In this document: positions 57,961 through 64,000 of the stretch, piece by piece
Layout of the letters: every line of letters starts with the position of its first letter
Numbering within the stretch: the stretch's first letter is position 1
Origin: Pseudothioclava nitratireducens
Lineage (GTDB): Bacteria > Pseudomonadota > Alphaproteobacteria > Rhodobacterales > Rhodobacteraceae
Direction of reading: 5' to 3'
NCBI RefSeq assembly: GCF_029210495.1
Contig: NZ_JARGDK010000001.1
Span: forward strand, 62,001-126,000
Length of the DNA stretch: 64,000 nucleotides
The notes under the pieces: generated by a model
The model's input: only the letters and a program-made list of their open reading frames with translations
What the model was told of the DNA's origin: nothing
The model's database searches: none
Translations under genes and position numbers: made by a program

Positions 57961-58849
57961 GCATCTGCCGGATGGTCCGCGCCGCATCACTCAGCGCCGC
58001 ACGAGCCTCGGGGATGTAACCGTCAAAGAGCTGCCAGACATGCGGCGCGCGCGGCCAGCTCTGGACCATGACCTCCGCGCCGAAGTCGCGCAGCCGCGCC
58101 GCCATGCGCAGGCTGTCATCCGCCAGAATCTCCGTTTCCGAATGCTGGATAAGAACGGGCGGCGCGCCCGGAAAGGCCGCGAAGAGGGGTGAGGCATCGG
58201 GGTGATCGGGTGCAGCGCCTTGCAGCACGAAATCCCGCGCCTCCTGCAAGCGATCAGAGGGCAGCATCGGGTCGCGGCGGGCATTGATGCGGTAACTCTC
58301 GCCACTGCCGGTCATGTCGGTCCAGGGCGAAAATGCGACCAGCCCCGCAGGTGGCGTTCCCCGTGCGCACAGCCGCGCCAAGAGCGCCAGCGCAAGCCCG
58401 CCGCCCGCGCTGTCCCCGCCCAGGACGATCCCGTCAGGCGCGTAGCCGCACGCTATCAGGTGATCCCAGACGGTCTCGGCATCGGTCATCGCGGCTGGGA
58501 AAGGATGCTCCGGGGCCAACCGATAGCCCGGCAGAATCACCTCGACCCGCGCCAGCCGCGAGATCCGCGCCGCCAGCGCCCGATGTGTTCGGGGCGAGCC
58601 CGCCAAATAACCACCGCCGTGGAAATAAAGCATGATCTTGCGCGGATCGGACACGCGCCCAGAGCGAACGGCCAACCCGCTGACCTCACCCAAAGGGACG
58701 GGAAGGCTCAGCGTGAAAGGCGGCGTTCGGAGGAAGGCGGCGCCGAACTCGGCCTGCTTACGGGCCTCGACCGGGTCTCGCACACGGCTCAGATACGGCC
58801 GCGCCGACAAGCGCAGCGCGATGTTCAAGAACTCTTGGCGCAGGCTCAT
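57941..58849 (-). CDS. Alpha/beta hydrolase (HSL-type esterase/lipase)
   Basis: 302 residues. HSL-family oxyanion motif FHGGGYLAGS and nucleophile GDSAGGG; the acid and His come from the C-terminal SETEILADDS and PRAPHVWQLF segments. It hydrolyses short esters in the cytoplasm; substrate unknown. Its ATG overlaps the gshB stop (ATGA), so it is co-translated with gshB. The first codon can also be read as TTG one codon earlier. Confidence 0.9.
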   Translation of the reverse strand: MSLRQEFLNIALRLSARPYLSRVRDPVEARKQAEFGAAFLRTPPFTLSLPVPLGEVSGLAVRSGRVSDPRKIMLYFHGGGYLAGSPRTHRALAARISRLARVEVILPGYRLAPEHPFPAAMTDAETVWDHLIACGYAPDGIVLGGDSAGGGLALALLARLCARGTPPAGLVAFSPWTDMTGSGESYRINARRDPMLPSDRLQEARDFVLQGAAPDHPDASPLFAAFPGAPPVLIQHSETEILADDSLRMAARLRDFGAEVMVQSWPRAPHVWQLFDGYIPEARAALSDAARTIRQMLSLPPR

Positions 58850-59793
58850 CAACCCGCTCGCCGGGCCTCGATCGCCTCCCAGATCTTTGCCGCGATATTG
58901 ACGCCGTCGAAGCGCTCCAACTCCTGAATGCCGGTGGGCGAGGTGACGTTGATTTCGGTCAGCCAGTTACCGATCACGTCGATGCCGACGAATATCTGAC
59001 CCTTTTCGCGCAAAAGCGGGCCGATGGCCGCGCAAATTTCTTTATCGCGCGCGGTCAGGCCAACCTTCTCGGGCCGCCCGCCCACATGCATGTTCGAGCG
59101 CGTTTCGCCCGCCGCCGGCACGCGGTTGATCGCGCCCACCGCTTCGCCATCGACCAGAATGATGCGCTTGTCGCCCTTGCTGACATCGGGGACGAATTTC
59201 TGCGCGATCAGCGGCTCTCGATTGATGCCCGTGAACAACTCATGCAGCGAAGCAAGATTGCGATCGTTGGGATCGAGCCGGAAAACGCCCGCGCCACCAT
59301 TGCCATAGAGCGGCTTGAGAATGATGTCGCCATGCTCGGCCTTGAAGGCGCGGATGGCCTCAAGGTCGCGCGCGATCAGTGTGGGCGGCGTGAGATCGGG
59401 GAAGCTCAGCACGAGGAGCTTCTCGGGGTAGTTGCGCACCCAGAACGGATCGTTGACGACAAGGGTCGCAGGATGAATGCGCTCGAGAATATGGGTTGTG
59501 GTGATATAGCCCATATCGAAGGGCGGATCCTGCCGCAGCCAGACAACATCGTATTCCGACAGGTCAACCTCGGCTTCGTCTCCCAACGCGAAATGGTTGC
59601 CCCGCTCGCGCCGTACCGTCAACGGCCAGCCGCGTGCGAGGACACGACCCTCGCGATAGATCAGCTTGTCGGGCGTGTAATAGAACAGAGAGTGCCCGCG
59701 CGCCTGCGCTTCCTCGGCAATGCGGAAGGTGCTGTCGGCATCGATATTGATCGCGCCGATCGGGTCCATCTGGATAGCAACTTTCAAGGCCAT
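58849..59793 (-). CDS. gshB: Glutathione synthetase
   Basis: 314 residues. Starts [20 protein letters not shown], the conserved substrate-binding N-terminus. ATP-grasp elements: [35 protein letters not shown] and [19 protein letters not shown]. It joins glycine to gamma-glutamylcysteine. AAAGGGGG precedes the ATG at 59793. Downstream of yraN in the same direction; translationally coupled to the esterase. Confidence 0.97.
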   Translation of the reverse strand: MALKVAIQMDPIGAINIDADSTFRIAEEAQARGHSLFYYTPDKLIYREGRVLARGWPLTVRRERGNHFALGDEAEVDLSEYDVVWLRQDPPFDMGYITTTHILERIHPATLVVNDPFWVRNYPEKLLVLSFPDLTPPTLIARDLEAIRAFKAEHGDIILKPLYGNGGAGVFRLDPNDRNLASLHELFTGINREPLIAQKFVPDVSKGDKRIILVDGEAVGAINRVPAAGETRSNMHVGGRPEKVGLTARDKEICAAIGPLLREKGQIFVGIDVIGNWLTEINVTSPTGIQELERFDGVNIAAKIWEAIEARRAG

Positions 59794-59851
59794 GCGCCCC
59801 CCTTTCATTGCCACCTTGATGCACTGCCGGCGCAGCCGATGCAATCGGGTG

Positions 59852-60211
59852 TCAGTTCAGGTAGAGCGCGTTTTCCAGCACTTCGATCTGACCGCCCCCG
59901 TCGACGAGTGCCAGATCATAACCCACGTCAGTCTTCTCATCGCACCCCTCGTTCGCCAGAAACTCTTCGGCGGAGCGCAGGATACGGAGCATTTGTCGCT
60001 GGGAGAGGCGTTCGGCTGCCTGCGCATGGGTTCTGGCACGCTTGACCTCTATAAAGACAACCCGCTCACCGTCGCGCGCGATCAGGTCGATCTCCCCGCC
60101 GTATTTCCCCCGCCAGCGCTGTGCCGCGATTCGACAACCGCTGCGCATGTAATGCGCCGCGACCTGCTCCTCGGCGGCCAGACCGGAATAATACGAGACA
60201 GCGCCACTCAT
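59852..60211 (-). CDS. yraN: YraN family protein (UPF0102)
   Basis: 119 residues. Nuclease-like fold: [39 protein letters not shown] and [12 protein letters not shown]. These are the signature residues of the UPF0102 family, related to Holliday-junction resolvase folds but of unproved activity. Between rsmI and gshB, a standard neighbourhood with lpoA. Start at 60211 chosen because GAGAGGG lies six bases upstream; 60217 also possible. Confidence 0.92.
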   Translation of the reverse strand: MSGAVSYYSGLAAEEQVAAHYMRSGCRIAAQRWRGKYGGEIDLIARDGERVVFIEVKRARTHAQAAERLSQRQMLRILRSAEEFLANEGCDEKTDVGYDLALVDGGGQIEVLENALYLN

Positions 60212-60244
60212 CCTCATCCCTCTCTGCCTGGCCGTCGCTGCCGG

Positions 60245-61150
60245 TCAATCCTCCCGGTCGAGCGCCAGCGCAGCCTGATACACCTCCCGGCGTGGCAGGC
60301 CCAAAACCTCTGCGACCTCTGTCGCCGCATCCTTGACGCTCATATGCGCCAGACGCGCGCGCAGGGCCGTCTCCATATCCTCGGTGGAGACCGCCCGTTC
60401 ATGCGGGCGATCCACGAGTACGACGACCTCTCCCTTGACGGGCGCCGTCTCCAATCCTGCCGCAAGATCCGACAGCGTGCCGCGCCGCACCTCTTCGAAC
60501 CGTTTGGTGAGTTCCCGACACAGCGCCGCCTGTCTCATCTCTCCGAACTCTTGCACAGCGTCCGCTAACATTTCCCTAACGCGCTTGGGCGATTCATAAA
60601 AAACAAGCGTCGCGGGGATTTGCGCGAAACCTCGCAGCCATTTCTGGCGCGCCGATTTCGTGTTCGGCGGGAAGCCCGCGAACAGGAACCGATCCGACGG
60701 CAGCCCCGAGACCGTCAGCGCGGCCAGCACCGCCGAGGGACCGGGCGCGGCATGCACCGGCAAGCCCGCCGCGATCGCCGCACGTCCCAGTTGGTAGCCC
60801 GGATCGGCCACCAGAGGCGTCCCCGCTTCCGAGGCATAGACCACCGACTTACCCTCCTCCAGCGCGCGGAGGATACGCGGGCGGGCGGTCTCGCCGTTAT
60901 GGTCGTGATAGGGGATCATCGGCCTCTGGGCGAGCGCGACACCATGGATATCCATGAGATGGCGCAGCGTGCGGGTATCCTCCGCCGCGATCACATCCGC
61001 ATCACGCAGGATATCGAGCGCGCGCAGCGTAATGTCGCGCGCGGCCCCGATCGGGGTCGCAATGAAATAGAGCCCCGGCGCGAGCTGCGCTCCGCCTGCT
61101 GCCCTGCGCGGCTCCGGCGAAACTTTGCCCGCGCTGTCCGAATGATCCAT
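60245..61150 (-). CDS. rsmI: 16S rRNA 2'-O-methyltransferase RsmI
   Basis: 301 residues. LYFIATPIGAARDITLRALD at the start of the SAM-dependent TIM-like domain, AAEDTRTLRHLMDIHG and YASEAGTPLVADPGYQL are family signatures (YraL). It methylates C1402 of 16S rRNA. The LpoA-like gene diverges from it, and yraN follows: the order known as yraL-yraM-yraN in enterobacteria but with one gene reversed. Confidence 0.96.
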   Translation of the reverse strand: MDHSDSAGKVSPEPRRAAGGAQLAPGLYFIATPIGAARDITLRALDILRDADVIAAEDTRTLRHLMDIHGVALAQRPMIPYHDHNGETARPRILRALEEGKSVVYASEAGTPLVADPGYQLGRAAIAAGLPVHAAPGPSAVLAALTVSGLPSDRFLFAGFPPNTKSARQKWLRGFAQIPATLVFYESPKRVREMLADAVQEFGEMRQAALCRELTKRFEEVRRGTLSDLAAGLETAPVKGEVVVLVDRPHERAVSTEDMETALRARLAHMSVKDAATEVAEVLGLPRREVYQAALALDRED

Positions 61151-61263
61151 CCGTTGCCCTCACTGCCCTTGCTGGAACGTTTACTTCGAGACGCGATACG
61201 CTTAGGGTTCGGGACGCCTCGGGTCCCCTGACCCGCCCTGTCTGCTTATCAGAGGACGCCCTC

Positions 61264-62445
61264 ATGTTTGCCATTTTACGTAACAACCGCAACCCATTGC
61301 TGCGAATCGGCGCCCTGTTTTCCGCCCTCTGGCTGGCCGCCTGCGAGCCGATCCCGTTGAGCGGCGGCAATACCGGTCAGCGGGTCGACACTTCAACCCC
61401 GATTCCGGTGGCGCTTCTGGTGCCGGGCGGTTCGGGCAGCTCGGACGAAGAGACCATCGCGCGTGCGCTGCGCCAATCGGCACAGCTTGCGATCAGCGAC
61501 CTCAAGGACGTGCGTATCGACCTGCGGGTCTACAATACCGGCGGCAATGCCGGACAAGCGGCGCAGGTCGCGGCCAAGGCCGTCGATGAGGGTGCCAAGA
61601 TCATTCTGGGACCGGTCTTTGCCGAGGCCGCCAATGCCGCGGGCCTCGCCGTCGCACCGCGCAATGTGAACGTTCTGGCCTTCTCGAACAACACCGCCAT
61701 TGCGGGCGGCAACGTCTTCGTGCTTGGCCCGACCTTCCCGAATACGGCCAACCGTCTTGCCCGCTACGCCTCGGCCACCGGCAAGAAGCGCATCCTCGTC
61801 GTGCATGAGCAAACCCCCGCAGGTGAGATCGGTGCCGCCGCCATCGAAGGTGCGGTCGCGCGCGCCGGCGGCTCGGTCGTGAGCAAGGCCAGCTTCCCGT
61901 TCTCGCAGCAGGGCGTGAGCAGCGCCGTGCCGCAGATCGCGCAGCGCGTGAAGGCGGGTGACGTCGATGCGCTGTTCATGACCGCCGATGCGGCGGGCGC
62001 GCTTCCGCTTCTGGCGCAGATGCTGCCCGAGCAGGGCGCAGGCCCCGCCACCGCGCAGTATATCGGCCTGACCCGTTGGGACGTGCCGCCGGCGACGCTG
62101 AGCCTTCCGGGGCTGCAAGGCGGCTGGTTCGCCCTGCCCGATCCGGCGCTCAACAACCAGTTCCAGGCGCGCTATCAGGCCGCCTATGGCGAAGCGCCCC
62201 ACCCGATCGCGGGCCTCGCCTATGACGGGATCGCGGCGATTGGCGCTTTGGTGAAATCGGGCAATCCGAACGCGCTCACCAAGGCTGGCCTCACGCAGGG
62301 CTCTGGCTTTGCCGGGGTGAACGGCATCTTCCGCCTGCGCCCCGACGGCTCCAATGAGCGCGGCCTCGCCATCGCCACCGTGCGCAACGGGCAGGCCGTG
62401 GTCATCGACCCCGCGCCACGCAGCTTCGGGGGCGCCGGTTTCTGA
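61264..62445 (+). CDS. LpoA-like penicillin-binding protein activator, lipoprotein
   Basis: 393 residues. Leader IGALFSALWLAACEP with lipobox C27. Type 1 periplasmic-binding fold (ARALRQSAQLAISDLKDV, IILGPVFAEAANAAGLAVA, LAYDGIAAIGALV), the layout of the LpoA (YraM) C-terminal domain; the long N-terminal TPR domain of E. coli LpoA is absent, as in other alphaproteobacteria I recall. It may regulate a peptidoglycan synthase. Divergent from rsmI. Followed by glnD. Confidence 0.85.
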   Translation: MFAILRNNRNPLLRIGALFSALWLAACEPIPLSGGNTGQRVDTSTPIPVALLVPGGSGSSDEETIARALRQSAQLAISDLKDVRIDLRVYNTGGNAGQAAQVAAKAVDEGAKIILGPVFAEAANAAGLAVAPRNVNVLAFSNNTAIAGGNVFVLGPTFPNTANRLARYASATGKKRILVVHEQTPAGEIGAAAIEGAVARAGGSVVSKASFPFSQQGVSSAVPQIAQRVKAGDVDALFMTADAAGALPLLAQMLPEQGAGPATAQYIGLTRWDVPPATLSLPGLQGGWFALPDPALNNQFQARYQAAYGEAPHPIAGLAYDGIAAIGALVKSGNPNALTKAGLTQGSGFAGVNGIFRLRPDGSNERGLAIATVRNGQAVVIDPAPRSFGGAGF

Positions 62446-62497
62446 CCCGGCGCCGCCCCAACACCACCACCAACCCGACTGAACGGGACATGACCAA

Positions 62498-64000
62498 GTG
62501 AACGACACGATCACCTCCGCCCCGGCCCCACAGGCCGGGGCCTCTGCCACCCGGACCTACTCCGAAGCCCCCCTTCTGCTCGACCCGCAGCGGCTTGAAG
62601 CCGAGCTGGACGCGGCCATTTCCGGTGTCGAAACCGACAAGGATGTGCGCAAGGCCGTCGTGCAGTTTCTCGACACCGCGCGCGGCGAGGCCACCGCTTA
62701 CATAGAGGCCGATTTCAGAGGGCATCCGCGCGCCGCACGGGATACGGTGCGCGCCTATTCCGATATGACCGACGGCATCGTCCGCTCGATCCTTCAGGTG
62801 GCCACCCGCCGCCTGCATCCGCTGCCCACCCCGACCGAAGCCGAAAAGATCGCCGTGCTCTCCGTCGGAGGCTATGGCCGCGCCGAGATGGCGCCGCATT
62901 CCGATGTCGATCTGCTGTTCCTGACGCCGTGGAAAATCACACCCTGGGCCGAGAGCGTGATCGAGTCGATGCTCTACATGATGTGGGACCTCAAGCTGAA
63001 GGTCGGCCACTCCTCGCGCACGATCGACGATTGCCTGCGGCTCGGGCGTGAGGATTACACGATCCGCACCGCCCTTCTGGAGCACCGCTTCATCGACGGC
63101 GACGAGGCGCTGGCCACCAAACTCACCGCCAAGCTGCACACCGATCTGTTCCGCGGCACCGGCGCCGAGTTCATCGAGGCCAAGCTCGCCGAGCGCGCCG
63201 AGCGCCACAAGCGCCAAGGCGGGCAGCGCTATGTTCTCGAGCCCAATGTCAAAGAGGGCAAAGGGGGCTTGCGCGACCTCCAGACGCTTTACTGGATCGC
63301 GAAATATATTCACCTCGTGGACCGCGCGGCCGAACTGGTCGATCTGGGCCTGTTCTCCGCCGAGGAATACCGCGTCTTCCGCGATGCCGAGGATTTCCTC
63401 TGGGCCGTGCGCTGCCATCTGCACCTGATCGCGCATCGGGCTTCGGATCAGCTAACCTTCGATGCGCAAGTCGAGGTGGCCGCGCGTATGGGCTATGCCG
63501 ACACCGCCGGACGGCGCGCGGTTGAGGTCTTCATGCAGGACTATTTCCGCCATGCGACGCAGGTGGGCGAGGTCACGCGCATCTTCCTCACCGCGCTCGA
63601 AGCGCGGCACGTCAAAACCGCCCCCGTCCTGCAACGCATCTTCCGTCGCCGCCGCAAGCTGCGCGCACCCTATTCGGATGACAATGGGCGCATCAACATC
63701 GCCGACACCAAGGCGTTTCTCGCGGAAAAGGTGAACCTGCTGCGGCTGTTCGAAGAGGGGCTGCGCACCGGGATGCTCATTCACCCGGACGCTATGCGGG
63801 TCGTGACCGCGAACCTGCATCTGATCGACGACGAGCTACGCGAGAACCGCGAGGCGCGGCGGATTTTCCTCGACCTGCTGCTCAAGCACGGCAACCCGGA
63901 ACGCGCGCTGCGGCGGATGAACGAGCTGGGCGTGCTCTCGGCCTTCATCCCCGAATTCGAGCCGATCGTGGCGATGATGCAGTTCAATATGTATCACAGC
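62498..64000 (+). CDS. glnD: PII uridylyltransferase/uridylyl-removing enzyme (3' end outside window)
   Basis: Truncated by the right edge; 501 residues visible. The nucleotidyltransferase domain has GGYGR at 124-128 and SDVDLLF at about 135-141 (metal-binding aspartates), and NVKEGKGGLRDLQTLYWI follows. It ends in QFNMYHS, where the HD uridylyl-removing domain begins. GlnD controls PII proteins by nitrogen status. Start: GTG at 62498, overlapping the stop of a three-codon frame (ATG ACC AAG TGA, 62490-62501) so that the two share GTGA. The first 60 residues are less conserved. Confidence 0.9.
   Translation, partial: MNDTITSAPAPQAGASATRTYSEAPLLLDPQRLEAELDAAISGVETDKDVRKAVVQFLDTARGEATAYIEADFRGHPRAARDTVRAYSDMTDGIVRSILQVATRRLHPLPTPTEAEKIAVLSVGGYGRAEMAPHSDVDLLFLTPWKITPWAESVIESMLYMMWDLKLKVGHSSRTIDDCLRLGREDYTIRTALLEHRFIDGDEALATKLTAKLHTDLFRGTGAEFIEAKLAERAERHKRQGGQRYVLEPNVKEGKGGLRDLQTLYWIAKYIHLVDRAAELVDLGLFSAEEYRVFRDAEDFLWAVRCHLHLIAHRASDQLTFDAQVEVAARMGYADTAGRRAVEVFMQDYFRHATQVGEVTRIFLTALEARHVKTAPVLQRIFRRRRKLRAPYSDDNGRINIADTKAFLAEKVNLLRLFEEGLRTGMLIHPDAMRVVTANLHLIDDELRENREARRIFLDLLLKHGNPERALRRMNELGVLSAFIPEFEPIVAMMQFNMYHS

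Noticed and set aside
62431-62454. GGCGCCGG / CCGGCGCC hairpin across the stop of the LpoA-like gene
   Set aside because: No T run follows, so it is not called a terminator.

Overview
The window reads as ordinary chromosome of a high-GC Rhodobacteraceae/Paracoccaceae alphaproteobacterium; the genus cannot be fixed from sequence alone. The reasons are the order hom-glpX-recJ-tRNA-Glu, a second heat-shock sigma factor of the RpoH2 type, a DUF1467-mce pair, tandem DUF6455 proteins, a perfect FnrL-type box, CtrA-like sites and a recurring GC-rich intergenic repeat ending in CCCGGGATATTT. Gene density is high, many neighbours overlap by ATGA, and no transposase, integrase, phage or CRISPR is visible.

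Layout. 1-9.1 kb: riboflavin synthesis (ribBA cut by the left edge, ribE, ribD) with nrdR, interrupted by a capsule block on the other strand (kpsS-like, Wza-like outer-membrane export lipoprotein, two-module kpsC), then yjbQ with two small exported proteins. 9.3-14 kb: a membrane-anchored protein, rpoD and dnaG. 14.3-17.4 kb: three Tad-type pseudopilin/VWA genes. 17.5-24 kb: pirin, a TetR regulator, a small lipoprotein, hom, glpX, recJ and tRNA-Glu. 24-34.2 kb: two DUF6455 proteins, a DUF2254 membrane protein, an M48 lipoprotein protease, nitroreductase and CysZ/EI24-like pair, DUF1467-mce, a response regulator, a GNAT enzyme and a DUF1800/DUF1501 pair. 34.5-45.6 kb: aspS, carB, a DadA-like oxidase, an FnrL-linked AhpD-like protein, an EF-hand protein, a GH25 lysozyme lipoprotein and a DMGDH/GcvT-type oxidoreductase. 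46-55.3 kb: a double PRC-barrel protein, a hydroxyacid dehydrogenase, an SH3 protein, a CDF transporter, an M3 peptidase, a membrane-anchored ThiF/MoeB protein, dut, coaBC and chaN. 55.3-64 kb: rpoH2, comM, an esterase, gshB, yraN, rsmI, an LpoA-like lipoprotein and the 5' part of glnD.

Most genes are housekeeping: replication and transcription (dnaG, rpoD, recJ, dut, nrdR), cofactors (rib, coaBC, gshB, moeB-like), envelope (kps, lpoA-like, GH25, Tad). The less ordinary material is regulatory and structural: seven copies of a dispersed palindromic repeat, one of which encodes the stop codon of a gene; an exact FnrL box; CtrA-like sites before comM and before a response regulator; GGAAC...GTT promoters before rpoH2 and the PRC protein; a cluster of GANTC methylation sites before rpoD; and a tandem pair of small four-cysteine proteins behind an FNR-like site, which is the best candidate here for undescribed biology. 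I see no clear new multi-gene system.

Start codons were chosen by eye from ribosome-binding sites and overlaps. Domain assignments come from recognised motifs, not from database searches.
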